From NCBI RefSeq assembly GCF_015910445.1, contig NZ_CP048882.1:6569501-6633500 (forward strand): DNA of 64,000 nucleotides. Reading direction: 5' to 3'. Positions 15,595-24,385 of the stretch are shown here, one piece after another. Every line of letters starts with the position of its first letter. Position 1 is the stretch's first letter. A program made the position numbers and the translations under genes. The DNA comes from Streptomyces bathyalis. Its GTDB lineage: Bacteria > Actinomycetota > Actinomycetes > Streptomycetales > Streptomycetaceae. The notes below the pieces were generated by a model, which was not told where the DNA came from, ran no database searches, and saw only the letters and a program-made list of their open reading frames with translations.

Positions 15595-16581
15595 TCACAG
15601 CCAGCCGCGGCGCTTGAAGACGCGGAAGAGCAGCAGACATGCCGTCACGATGACGGCCAGCACGGCCGGATAGGCCCACACCCAGTGCAGCTCCGGCATG
15701 TGCTCGAAGTTCATCCCGTAGATCCCGGCGATGGCCGTCGGGACCGCGAACATGGCGGCCCACGCCGAGATCTTCCGCATGTTGTCGTTCTGCCGGACGC
15801 TCATCTGCGCCAGGTTCGCGTTGAGGATGTCCGACAGCAGCCGGTCGAGCCCGTCCACCTGCTCGTTGACGCGGGTCAGGTGGTCGCTCACGTCGCGGAA
15901 GAAGGGGCTCGCCTCCTCGTGGACGAAGGGGAGCCCCGGACGCATCAGCCGCTCCAGCGGTTCGGAGAGCGGCCCCGTCGCCCTGCGGAAGCCAAGGACC
16001 TGCCGCTTGAAGTTGTAGATGCGGCCGGCGGTGTCCCGTGCGGCCTGGGCCTCGGGTGAGAAGACGTCCTCCTCCAGCCCGTCGAGGCTGACGTGGAGAT
16101 CGGCGGCCACCTCCATGTACTGGTCCACGATGGCGTCGCTGATCGCGTACATCACGGCAGTTGGGCCGTGCTTCAGGACCTCCGGTTCGAGCTCCAGCCG
16201 CTCGCGCACCGCACCGAGCGGATTGGCCTCCCCGTGGCGCACCGTGACGACGAAGGAGTCGCCGACGAACAGCATCAGCTCACCGGCGGAGAGGGTGGCG
16301 GTGTCCTGGTCGTAGGAGACGGGCTTCAGAACGAGGAACAGCGAGTCCGCGTAGACCTCGAGCTTGGGGCGCTGATGCGCGTGGAGTGCGTCCTCGACGG
16401 CGAGCGGGTGCAGCCCGAACTCGCTGGTCACCAGATTGAATTCGGCCTCGGTCGGCTCGTGCAGGCCGATCCACAGAAAGGCGGCGTCCCCCGTCGCCCT
16501 GGCCTCGTCGAGGGCGTCGGAGTAGTCGGACGGCCGCTCCATGCGGCGTCCGTCCCGGTAGATGGCGCAGTCCACGATCAC
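15595..16581 (-). CDS. corA: CorA-family magnesium/cobalt transporter
   Basis: 328 residues. A long cytoplasmic alpha/beta domain is followed by two C-terminal membrane helices. The first ends in the CorA signature YGMNFEHMPELHW (GMN plus the downstream pore-mouth loop) and the second is VLAVIVTACLLLFRVF; the protein ends in a basic KRRGWL. CorA forms a pentameric Mg2+ channel. Start is GTG at 16581. It is divergent from the phosphomutase gene, with 76 bases between starts. Confidence 0.92.
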   Translation of the reverse strand: MIVDCAIYRDGRRMERPSDYSDALDEARATGDAAFLWIGLHEPTEAEFNLVTSEFGLHPLAVEDALHAHQRPKLEVYADSLFLVLKPVSYDQDTATLSAGELMLFVGDSFVVTVRHGEANPLGAVRERLELEPEVLKHGPTAVMYAISDAIVDQYMEVAADLHVSLDGLEEDVFSPEAQAARDTAGRIYNFKRQVLGFRRATGPLSEPLERLMRPGLPFVHEEASPFFRDVSDHLTRVNEQVDGLDRLLSDILNANLAQMSVRQNDNMRKISAWAAMFAVPTAIAGIYGMNFEHMPELHWVWAYPAVLAVIVTACLLLFRVFKRRGWL

Positions 16582-16657
16582 GACTGGTCATTGTGCCCCG
16601 ATGCCGCACTTGCAACCACCGCCCGGGGCCGGGGAACCCTCGCCTACGCTGGCAGGC

Positions 16658-17401
16658 ATGCCCACGCTCATCCTCGTACGGCACGGCCGTTCCACCGCCA
16701 ACACCTCGGGACTGCTCGCGGGCCGCACGCCGGGAGTGGCCCTGGACGAGCACGGCCGCGCCCAGGCCGGAGCCCTGCCCGGGCGGCTGGAGGCCCTCCC
16801 GCTGGCCGCCGTCGTCAGCAGCCCCCTGCTCAGGTGCCAGGAGACCGTCGAGCCCCTTGCCGAGGCCCGTCCCGGCCTCACCGTGCACACCGAGGAGCGC
16901 ATCTCCGAGTGCGACTACGGCGACTGGAGCGGCCGCAAACTGGCCGAGCTCTCCGAGGAGCCGCTGATGACGACCGTGCAGCAGCATCCCTCGGCGGCGG
17001 CTTTTCCCGGCGGTGAGTCGATGCGGGGCATGCAGGCGCGGGCCGTTGAGGCCGTACGCGAGTGGAACGTACGCATCGAGGCCGAGCACGGGGCCGACGC
17101 GCTGTACGCGATGTGCTCGCACGGAGACATCATCAAGTCGGTCGTCGCGGACGCCCTCGGCATGCATCTCGACCTCTTCCAGCGCATCGCCGTCGGCCCC
17201 TGTTCGCTCACGGTCATCCGCTACACGCCGCTGAGGCCGTTCCTGCTGCGGCTGGGCGAGACCGGCGAACTCGGCTCTCTCGTACCGCCGGAGCCGTCCG
17301 CGGACGAGGACCGTGAGGACGATTCACCGGACGGCCGCGCAGGTACGCAGGACACGGGGCCGGGCCACAGCAGCGACGCCACCGTCGGGGGCGGAGCCTG
17401 A
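16658..17401 (+). CDS. Histidine phosphatase / phosphomutase (MSMEG_4193 family)
   Basis: 247 residues. LVRHGRSTAN places the phospho-accepting His9 at the N-terminus; Glu84 (ISECDYGDW) and His155 (MCSHGDII) complete the histidine-phosphatase site. The C-terminal 35 residues are acidic and disordered. The start at 16658 gives the motif at the usual distance from the N-terminus. First gene of a row, phosphomutase - DUF3090 - SCO1664-family - mshC, that is conserved in actinobacteria. The real substrate is not known. Confidence 0.87.
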   Translation: MPTLILVRHGRSTANTSGLLAGRTPGVALDEHGRAQAGALPGRLEALPLAAVVSSPLLRCQETVEPLAEARPGLTVHTEERISECDYGDWSGRKLAELSEEPLMTTVQQHPSAAAFPGGESMRGMQARAVEAVREWNVRIEAEHGADALYAMCSHGDIIKSVVADALGMHLDLFQRIAVGPCSLTVIRYTPLRPFLLRLGETGELGSLVPPEPSADEDREDDSPDGRAGTQDTGPGHSSDATVGGGA

Positions 17402-17469
17402 GCAGGAAGATCGGCGCGGGCAGTAGGGTGCCTTAGACCGAACAGACGTCGACGACAACGGAGCAGGAC

Positions 17470-18060
17470 GTGTCCCGTCAGGTGTTCCTCTACGACCCGC
17501 CGGACCGATTCATCGCCGGTACCGTCGGGCTGCCAGGACGGCGCACCTTCTATCTCCAGGCGTCGGCCTCGGGCCGCACCACGAGTGTCGCTCTGGAGAA
17601 GGCACAGGTTGAGGCACTGGCCGAACGGATCGACGAACTGCTGGACGAGGTGGTGCGCCGTTCCGGCGGCAACGCACCCGTGCCGGCCGTCGCGCCTGCC
17701 GAACTCGACGACACGGAGCCCCTGGAGACGCCCGTCGAGGAGGAGTTCCGCGTCGGCACCATGGCGCTCGCGTGGGACGGCGACGGCGAACGGATGGTCG
17801 TCGAGGCACAGGCCGTCGTCGAACTGGAGGCCGACTCCGACGAGGATCTCGCCGACGCCGAGGAACGGCTGCTCCAGGACGACGAGAACGGGCCGCCGAT
17901 GCTGCGCGTACGGCTGGAGGGCACCATGGCCCGGTCGTTCGCCAAGCGCGCGCTCGAGGTCGTCAACGCAGGCCGCCCGCCGTGCCCGCTGTGCAGCCTC
18001 CCGCTCGACCCGGAAGGCCATGTGTGCCCGCGTCAGAACGGATACCGGCGCGGCGAATGA
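17470..18060 (+). CDS. DUF3090 family protein with zinc-finger-like end
   Basis: 196 residues from GTG 17470, SRQVFLYDPPDRFIAGTVGL at the N-terminus. The body is acidic. The C-terminus has four possible metal ligands in CPLCSLPLDPEGHVCPR (Cys172, Cys175, His184, Cys186). DUF3090 is an actinobacterial family without known function that almost always precedes an SCO1664-type gene; here the stop overlaps the next start by four bases (ATGA), so the proteins are made together and may interact. Confidence 0.88.
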   Translation: MSRQVFLYDPPDRFIAGTVGLPGRRTFYLQASASGRTTSVALEKAQVEALAERIDELLDEVVRRSGGNAPVPAVAPAELDDTEPLETPVEEEFRVGTMALAWDGDGERMVVEAQAVVELEADSDEDLADAEERLLQDDENGPPMLRVRLEGTMARSFAKRALEVVNAGRPPCPLCSLPLDPEGHVCPRQNGYRRGE

Positions 18061-19052
18061 ACCAGGCAGCCGATTCCGTTCATCAGCCGCCTCCGGAGGT
18101 ACCGGCCGCCCCTCCCGCGGCCGAGGAGACACGCACTCTTCTCGCGCTCGGCACGCTGTCCGTACTAGGGCAGATCCGGCAGGCGTCCAACGCAGTCCTC
18201 TTCGGTGAGGTCGAACACGAGGGCCGGCGAATGCCGTGCGTCTACAAGCCGGTGGCGGGTGAACGCCCGCTGTGGGACTTCCCCGACGGCACGCTCGCAC
18301 AGCGCGAGGTCGCCGCGTACGAGATCTCCCGCGCCACCGGATGGGACCTGATCCCGGCGACCGTGCTGCGGGACGGACCGTACGGCGAGGGCATGTGCCA
18401 GGCGTGGGTCGGGCCGCTGCCGGGGACCGAACCGGCCGACGGGGACGGGGACGAGGACGACCGGGAGAACGGTGAGGACGCCGAAGTCGGCGCCGGCGCC
18501 GCCGAAGCCGCCGGCACGGGCGAGCCGAGCGGCAGCCGCGCCGACGAGGAGGCCGGAGACCACGGCGGCGAGGAACTGCTCGCCATCGTGGAGGGCGAGG
18601 AGCCGGGGGAGGGCTGGAAGCCCGTCGGGCACGTGGACACCGGAAGCGCCCGGCCCGCGCTCCTCGTGCACGCCGACGACGACCGGCTGCGACGGCTGGC
18701 CGTCATCGACGCGGTCATCAACAACGGGGACCGCAAGGGCGGTCATCTGCTGACCCTCCCCGGCGGCGCCCTGTACGCCATCGACCACGGGGTCTCCTTC
18801 CACGTGGACGACAAGCTGCGCACCCTGCTGTGGGGCTGGGCGGGTGAGGAACTGACGGCGGAGGCGACGGCCACGCTGCGCGGGCTCGCCACGGCGCTCG
18901 CGGAGGGCGCGCCTCTCGCCGTCCGCCTGGCGGAGCTGATCACCGCGGCCGAACTCGAAGCTCTGCGCAAGCGGGTCGACGGACTGATCAGCTCCGGCCG
19001 CCACCCGCTGCCCAGCGGTGACTGGCCGGCGATCCCGTGGCCGCCCGTGTGA
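18057..19052 (+). CDS. SCO1664-family (TIGR03843) PI3/4-kinase-like protein
   Basis: 331 residues. The N-terminal part has an atypical kinase-like nucleotide pocket (QASNAVLFGEVEHEGRRMPCVYKPVAGERPLWDFPDGTLAQRE), and the C-terminal part carries the lipid-kinase-like catalytic region VINNGDRKGGHLL followed by YAIDHGVSFHVDDKL. Asp in NNGDRK and Asp in AIDHG correspond to the catalytic and metal-binding residues of PI3/4-kinase relatives. An acidic, low-complexity insert occupies about 125-185. ATG 18057 overlaps the DUF3090 stop. Function is unproven; a small-molecule or protein kinase role is inferred. Confidence 0.85.
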   Translation: MNQAADSVHQPPPEVPAAPPAAEETRTLLALGTLSVLGQIRQASNAVLFGEVEHEGRRMPCVYKPVAGERPLWDFPDGTLAQREVAAYEISRATGWDLIPATVLRDGPYGEGMCQAWVGPLPGTEPADGDGDEDDRENGEDAEVGAGAAEAAGTGEPSGSRADEEAGDHGGEELLAIVEGEEPGEGWKPVGHVDTGSARPALLVHADDDRLRRLAVIDAVINNGDRKGGHLLTLPGGALYAIDHGVSFHVDDKLRTLLWGWAGEELTAEATATLRGLATALAEGAPLAVRLAELITAAELEALRKRVDGLISSGRHPLPSGDWPAIPWPPV

Positions 19053-19171
19053 GGCGAAGGCGCGCGCCCGTGGCCGGTCAACAGGGCGTATCCGGCCGTT
19101 GCCGCAGGCCGGGGACGGCGTGAGCCCGTCCCGTCCGAATGGCGGATTCCTGTCCGGGTTAGGCTCAAGGA

Positions 19172-20401
19172 ATGCATGCCTGGCCCGCTTCCGAGGTCCC
19201 CGCCCTGCCTGGTCAGGGTCGCGACCTCGAGATCCACGACACCGAGACGGGCGGCCGCACCACTCTGGCCCCCGGTCCCGTCGCCCGCATATACGTCTGC
19301 GGGATCACCCCGTACGACGCCACCCATCTTGGGCACGCGGCCACCTACAACGCCTTCGACCTGGTACAGCGTGTGTGGCTCGACACCAAGCGGCAGGTTC
19401 ACTACATCCAGAACGTCACCGACATCGACGATCCCCTTCTGGAACGGGCCGATGCCACCGGCGAGGAGTGGGCGGCTCTGGCGGAGCGTGAGACCGCGCT
19501 CTTCCGCGAGGACATGACGGCTCTGCGGATTCTGCCCCCGCGTCAGTTCATCGGTGCTGTCGAATCGATTCCGCGCGTCGTCCCGCTGGTCGAGCGGCTG
19601 CGGGAGCAGGGTGCCGCGTACGAACTGGAGGGGGACATCTACTTCTCCGTCGACGCGGACACCCACTTCGGCGAGGTCTCCCGACTCGACGCGCAGACCA
19701 TGCGGATCCTCTCCGCCGAGCGCGGCGGGGACCCGGAGCGCCCCGGCAAGAAGAGCCCGCTCGACCCGATGCTGTGGCGCGCCGCGCGTGACGGTGAGCC
19801 GCAGTGGGACGGCGCCTCTCTCGGTCCCGGCCGCCCCGGCTGGCACATCGAGTGTGTGGCGATCGCCCTCGAGTACCTGGGCATGGGCTTCGACGTACAG
19901 GGCGGCGGCTCCGATCTCGCATTCCCCCACCACGAGATGGGCGCCTCGCACGCGCAGGCGCTGACCGGCGAATACCCCTTCGCGCAGACCTACGTGCACG
20001 CCGGGATGGTCGGCCTTGACGGCGAGAAGATGTCGAAGTCCAAGGGGAATCTCGTCTTCGTCTCACAGCTGCGCCGTGAGGACGTGGACCCGGCCGCGAT
20101 CCGGCTGACGCTGCTCGCCCACCACTACCGGTCGGACTGGGAGTACACGACGGCCACGCTCGACGAGGCCCGTGCGAGGCTCACGCGCTGGCGTGCCGCC
20201 GTCTCGCGTCCGGACGGTCCACCCGCCGACGCCGTCCTGGAGGAGATCCGCGCCGCGCTCGCGGACGATCTCGACTCGCCGGCCGCGCTCGCCGCCGTCG
20301 ACCGCTGGGCCGCGGCGCAGGAAGCCGGCGGCGGCACGGACGAGGGTGCGCCCGGCATGGTCTCGCGTGCGGTGGACGCCCTCCTGGGGGTCGCGCTGTA
20401 G
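19172..20401 (+). CDS. mshC: Cysteine:GlcN-Ins ligase MshC (mycothiol synthesis)
   Basis: 409 residues, a cysteinyl-tRNA synthetase paralog. Cys43 (YVCGITPYD) and Cys228 (WHIECVA) belong to the zinc site; HLGHA (52-56) is the HIGH equivalent and KMSKS (286-290) the second ATP motif. It ends soon after the catalytic core, without the anticodon-binding domain of CysS. MshC joins Cys to glucosamine-inositol with ATP, the third step of mycothiol synthesis. A TAGGCT -10 element lies 6 bases before the ATG, so the message is probably leaderless or nearly so. Follows the SCO1664-family gene by 119 bases. Confidence 0.95.
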   Translation: MHAWPASEVPALPGQGRDLEIHDTETGGRTTLAPGPVARIYVCGITPYDATHLGHAATYNAFDLVQRVWLDTKRQVHYIQNVTDIDDPLLERADATGEEWAALAERETALFREDMTALRILPPRQFIGAVESIPRVVPLVERLREQGAAYELEGDIYFSVDADTHFGEVSRLDAQTMRILSAERGGDPERPGKKSPLDPMLWRAARDGEPQWDGASLGPGRPGWHIECVAIALEYLGMGFDVQGGGSDLAFPHHEMGASHAQALTGEYPFAQTYVHAGMVGLDGEKMSKSKGNLVFVSQLRREDVDPAAIRLTLLAHHYRSDWEYTTATLDEARARLTRWRAAVSRPDGPPADAVLEEIRAALADDLDSPAALAAVDRWAAAQEAGGGTDEGAPGMVSRAVDALLGVAL

Positions 20402-20476
20402 ACGCGGTGACCGCCGGGCGCGGCGGATGAGCGCGCTCGTCGTGCGAGGCCGGCGCATCTGCCTCGCCCATCACAC

Positions 20477-20517
20477 GGAAGGGCCGCCCTGCCTGATGTG
20501 CGGGACGGCCCTTCCGG
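20477..20517. terminator. Bidirectional terminator between mshC and the PAC2 gene
   Basis: CGGAAGGGCCG (20477-20487) pairs perfectly with CGGCCCTTCCG (20507-20517), an 11-bp stem and 19-base loop, midway between two convergent genes. Confidence 0.65.
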
Positions 20518-20530
20518 TGCATCACGGCTC

Positions 20531-22063
20531 TTACTCCTCGTCGGCGTCCTTGCTGTTGCTCTGCCCGCCGCTCTTGCCGTCCCTGCCGTCCCTGCCGTTC
20601 TTGGCGTCCTTGCCGCCCTTGCTTCCGTCGCCGCTCTCGTCCTGGTCCTTGCCGGAGGACGGCTTCGCCTTCCCGTTCTTCGCGCTCCCGCCCTGATCCT
20701 CGCCCTTGCCGTCGTCCTCGGCGGGCTTGCGGGTGCCGCTGCCCCGGCCGGTGCTCCGGGTGCCCTTCGTGCCGCTGCTGCTGCCGCCGCTCCTGCGGGT
20801 TCCGCCGGTGCTGCCGGTGCGGGTGCCTGTGCTGCGGGTGCGCCTGGCGGGCTTGACCGGCTTGTCGGGCTCGGCGGCGGCGCCGTCCTCTGCGTCCTTG
20901 CCGGTGCGTGCGTCCTTGCCCGTGCCTGCGTCCTTGCCTGTCTCCGCGGTGCGGCCTTCTTCGCCCTGCTTCTCCGGCTCCGGCTCCGGCTCGTCCCGCT
21001 TACCGCGCGTGCCCTGCTCGCCGCCCGGGCCGTCGTCGTCCTCGGTCTCGGCGTCGTCCTTCCGGCCGTCCGTCGCACCGTCCTTGGCAGACGGCTTCGA
21101 GGGACGGGAGCGTCCTCCGCCCGGACCGCGCTTCGGGGTGTCGCCTCCGAACGCGGGGGAGGAACTCGTCCCGGATTCGCGGGCGTTGCCGCCCAGCCCG
21201 GCTCCCGGGCCGCCGTCCCGCCGCCGCAGATACCGCTCGAACTCCTTCGCGATGGCCTCTCCCGAAGCCTCCGGAAGCTCGGCCGTGTCCCGGGCCTCCT
21301 CCAGGGACTGCACGTACTCGGCGACCTCGCTGTCCTCGGCGGCCAGCTGGTCCACGCCCAGCTGCCAGGCACGCGCGTCCTCCTGGAGTTCGCCCAGGGG
21401 CACGTTCAGTTCGAGCAGATCCTCCAGCCGGTTGATCAGGGCCAGGGTGGCCTTCGGGTTCGGCGGCTGGGAGACGTAGTGCGGCACCGACGCCCACAGG
21501 CTCACCGCCGGAACGCCCGCGTGGGTGCACGCCTCCTGGAGAATGCCGACGATGCCCGTCGGTCCCTCGTACCGCGACTCCTCGAGATTCATGGTGCGGG
21601 CCAGGTCCGGATCGGACGTCACACCCGTCACCGGGACCGGCCTGGTGTGCGGGGTGTCGCCGAGCAGCGCTCCCAGCACCACCACCATCTCGACGCCCAA
21701 CTCGTGTGCGAAGCCCAGGATCTCGTTGCAGAAGGAGCGCCAGCGCATGCTCGGCTCGATGCCGCGCACCAGTACCAGGTCGCGTGGTCTTCCCTTGCCG
21801 CCCGCGTGGTCGAGGCGTACGACGGAAAGCCGGGTCGTGGGCCATGTGATCTTGCGTGAGCCGCCGTCCAGCCACACCTGCGGCCGGTTGACCTGGAAGT
21901 CGTAGTAGTCCTCCGCGTCCAGCGCCGCGAAGACCTCGCCCTTCCACTCCCGCTCCATGTGCCCGACCGCGGTGGAGGCGGCGTCGCCGGCGTCGTTCCA
22001 GCCTTCGAACGCGGCCACCATGACCGGGTCGACCAGCTCGGGAACTCCCTCGAGCTCGATCAC
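20531..22063 (-). CDS. PAC2-family protein with long low-complexity tail
   Basis: 510 residues from GTG 22063, which has AAGGAGG at 22070-22076 upstream; an in-frame ATG 14 codons earlier lacks one. Residues 1-280 are the PAC2 domain (VMVAAFEGWNDAGDAAS, LVLVRGIEPSMRWRSFCNEIL, GVPAVSLWASVPHYVS), which in eukaryotes acts as a proteasome-assembly chaperone and in actinobacteria is of unknown role. Residues about 285-510 are a disordered tail of Gly, Ser, Lys, Asp and Glu with repeats such as TGKDAGTGKDARTGKDA and a basic TRSTGTR section. The tail is far longer than the domain needs. Two features make this gene interesting: the tail, and a genome that also has a proteasome. Confidence 0.85.
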   Translation of the reverse strand: MIELEGVPELVDPVMVAAFEGWNDAGDAASTAVGHMEREWKGEVFAALDAEDYYDFQVNRPQVWLDGGSRKITWPTTRLSVVRLDHAGGKGRPRDLVLVRGIEPSMRWRSFCNEILGFAHELGVEMVVVLGALLGDTPHTRPVPVTGVTSDPDLARTMNLEESRYEGPTGIVGILQEACTHAGVPAVSLWASVPHYVSQPPNPKATLALINRLEDLLELNVPLGELQEDARAWQLGVDQLAAEDSEVAEYVQSLEEARDTAELPEASGEAIAKEFERYLRRRDGGPGAGLGGNARESGTSSSPAFGGDTPKRGPGGGRSRPSKPSAKDGATDGRKDDAETEDDDGPGGEQGTRGKRDEPEPEPEKQGEEGRTAETGKDAGTGKDARTGKDAEDGAAAEPDKPVKPARRTRSTGTRTGSTGGTRRSGGSSSGTKGTRSTGRGSGTRKPAEDDGKGEDQGGSAKNGKAKPSSGKDQDESGDGSKGGKDAKNGRDGRDGKSGGQSNSKDADEE

Positions 22064-22370
22064 CCAGCGCCTCCTTCCGGCCGGGTGGTGTGCGATGACG
22101 CGCACCCGGCTGCCGTTCCGTTCCGTGCGGCAACCAGCCTACGGCGTGAGCCCGCGCACGCCGCAGCCATGGCCGCACCCGTACGCGCGGGTCAGCAACG
22201 CCGGCCTCGGTGCCGTCCGTCTCCTTGACCTGCACCGTATTCCTCACGAGGCTCGGACGCGGCAACCTGTTCCGGCGGACGGCGCCGGTGTACGTACAGT
22301 GCCTGTCGGCGTCGCCCGTGTCTTTACGGACGAGCGGGCCGCCGACTGCGCCACTTCGTGAGAGGACACC
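22064..22370. other. Divergent intergenic region, PAC2 gene / GH13 gene
   Basis: About 300 bp holding both promoters. On the minus strand a TAGGCT (-10-like) lies at 22136-22141. On the plus strand TTGACC occurs at about 22227-22232, without a convincing -10 at standard spacing. I see no gene, repeat or RNA structure of note. Confidence 0.4.
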
Positions 22371-24056
22371 GTGACAGCCCGCACGCCCAGGCAGCCCATG
22401 GAAACAACCGAAGACTGGTGGCGTGAGGCCGTCGTCTACCAGGTCTACGTGCCCAGCTTCGCCGACTCCGACGGTGACGGCATGGGCGACCTGCGCGGTG
22501 TCGCCGACCGTCTCGGTCACCTCGCGGCGCTCGGCGTCGACGCGATCTGGCTGACGCCCTTCTATCCCTCGCCATGGGCGGACGGAGGCTACGACGTCTC
22601 CGACTACCGCGGCGTCGACCCGCGCCACGGAACCCTCGACGACTTCCGCGACCTGCTCTCACGCGCCCACGGGAACGGCCTGAAGATCATCATCGACATC
22701 GTCCCGAACCACTGCTCCGACCAGCACCCGTGGTTCGTCGAGGCGCTGGCGTCCCCGGCCGGTTCACCCGCCCGCGACCGATTCCACTTCCGTGACGGTG
22801 ACGAGCCGCCGGCGGACTGGCAGTCGAAGTTCGGCGGCGCCGCCTGGACCAGGACCCCCGACGGGCAGTGGTACATGCACATATTCGCCGCCGAGCAGCC
22901 GGACCTGAACTGGGAGAACCCCGAGGTCGCCGCCGAGTTCGAGCGCACGTTGCGCTTCTGGCTGGACCTCGGCGTCGACGGCTTCCGCGTCGACGTGGCG
23001 CACGGTCTGCGAAAGGACCTCGAACCGCCCCTGCGCAACACCTTCGGGAACGACGCGGCGCCGCTCAACTCACCGCCGCAGGGCGACGATCACCCCTTCT
23101 GGGACCGCGACGAGGTCCACGAGGTCTACCGCTCCTGGCGGAAGATCCTCGACTCCTACGAGCCGCCCCGCATCGCCGTCGCCGAGGCGGGCGTGAGCGC
23201 CGCCCGGCTGCCGCTCTACACCCGGCCCGACGAACTCCACCAGGCCTTCAACTTCTTCCATCTGCGCTGCCCCTGGGACGCGGAGTCCTTCCGCGGCGTC
23301 ATCGACGAGTCCCTCCGGAGCGCACGGTCCGTCGGCACCCTGCCGACCTGGGTGCTCTCCAACCACGACGTGGTGCGGCACGCCACCCGCTACGGCCTCC
23401 CCGAGGGCACGGACCTTGCCGAGTGGCTGGTCCGTGACGGTCGCGAGCCCGCTCCCGATCACGAACTCGGCCGGCGCCGCGCCCGCGCGGCCGCGCTGCT
23501 CACCCTGGCGCTGCCCGGGACCGCATACCTCTACCAGGGCGAGGAGTTGGGCCTGCCCGAGGTCGCCGACCTGCCCGCCGATGCGCTGCGCGACCCGATG
23601 TGGGAACGCACCGGCCGCACGCAGAAGGGCCGGGACGGCTGCCGCGTGCCGCTGCCGTGGCGGTACGAGGGGCCCTCGTACGGTTTCGGCCCCGGCGGAA
23701 GCTGGCTCCCGCAACCGGAAGGGTGGGGGGCCCACAGTGCGGAGGCACAGCGCGGCGTGAAGGGCTCCTTCCTGGAGCTGTACCGCAGCGCGCTGGAACT
23801 GCGGCGCCGCTTCCGCGGCAGGCCGGGCGGTGACCGCCTGGAGTGGCTGGACGCCGCGGAGGGCGAACTCGCCTTCCGCAGGGGCGGATTCCTGGAGTGC
23901 CGGGTCAATCTCTCCGGTGGGCCCGTTCCGCTGCCGGGCGGCGCCGTGCCGTTGCTCGTGAGCGACGGTTCCACGGTCGGCCCTGGTGGTGCGCGCACGG
24001 GCGTACTCGGGCCCGACGCCGCGGTGTGGTTCGCACCGGGCGGTGGCAAGGGCTGA
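22371..24056 (+). CDS. GH13-family alpha-glucosidase
   Basis: 561 residues from GTG 22371 (GAGAGG ribosome site). The N-terminal WWREAVVYQVYVPSFADSDG is typical of GH13 glucosidases (oligo-1,6-glucosidase/maltase group). Catalytic residues: nucleophile Asp208 in DGFRVDVAHG, acid/base Glu272 in IAVAEAG, and Asp333 in LSNHDVVRH. It cleaves terminal alpha-glucosyl residues from malto- or isomalto-oligosaccharides; no signal peptide, so it acts in the cytoplasm. The last 39 codons and the 92 bp after the stop are duplicated in tandem (see repeats). Confidence 0.9.
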   Translation: MTARTPRQPMETTEDWWREAVVYQVYVPSFADSDGDGMGDLRGVADRLGHLAALGVDAIWLTPFYPSPWADGGYDVSDYRGVDPRHGTLDDFRDLLSRAHGNGLKIIIDIVPNHCSDQHPWFVEALASPAGSPARDRFHFRDGDEPPADWQSKFGGAAWTRTPDGQWYMHIFAAEQPDLNWENPEVAAEFERTLRFWLDLGVDGFRVDVAHGLRKDLEPPLRNTFGNDAAPLNSPPQGDDHPFWDRDEVHEVYRSWRKILDSYEPPRIAVAEAGVSAARLPLYTRPDELHQAFNFFHLRCPWDAESFRGVIDESLRSARSVGTLPTWVLSNHDVVRHATRYGLPEGTDLAEWLVRDGREPAPDHELGRRRARAAALLTLALPGTAYLYQGEELGLPEVADLPADALRDPMWERTGRTQKGRDGCRVPLPWRYEGPSYGFGPGGSWLPQPEGWGAHSAEAQRGVKGSFLELYRSALELRRRFRGRPGGDRLEWLDAAEGELAFRRGGFLECRVNLSGGPVPLPGGAVPLLVSDGSTVGPGGARTGVLGPDAAVWFAPGGGKG

Positions 24057-24148
24057 TCTTGCCCCGTCGGGTGCTGGCGGGCCGTATGTGATCGGGCGAG
24101 GGGAGACGAACGCCGCTGCAGCGTCGGCGAGTTGGCGCGTGCCACGGG
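23939..24148. repeat. Tandem duplication, copy 1
   Basis: These 210 bases are identical, base for base, to 24176-24385 (offset 237). Similarity extends with a few changes to 23930 on the left and to 24168 on the right, where it meets copy 2. Copy 1 covers the 3' end of the GH13 gene, its stop codon and 92 bases beyond. Confidence 0.95.
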
Positions 24149-24175
24149 GCATGACCGTACTTGGGCGCTGCCGGA

Positions 24176-24385
24176 CGGCGCCGTGCCGTTGCTCGTGAGC
24201 GACGGTTCCACGGTCGGCCCTGGTGGTGCGCGCACGGGCGTACTCGGGCCCGACGCCGCGGTGTGGTTCGCACCGGGCGGTGGCAAGGGCTGATCTTGCC
24301 CCGTCGGGTGCTGGCGGGCCGTATGTGATCGGGCGAGGGGAGACGAACGCCGCTGCAGCGTCGGCGAGTTGGCGCGTGCCACGGG
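24176..24385. repeat. Tandem duplication, copy 2
   Basis: Exact copy of 23939-24148. The unit length (237 bp) is a multiple of three, so copy 2 repeats the last GH13 codons in the same frame, ending in the same stop codon at 24291-24293, but separated from the gene by the first stop. The perfect identity points to a very recent event or an assembly duplication. Confidence 0.95.

Noticed and set aside
20498..21859. 453-residue Leu/Ala-rich frame opposite the PAC2 gene, resembling a membrane protein
   Set aside because: The hydrophobic look comes from the low-complexity PAC2 tail read on the other strand.
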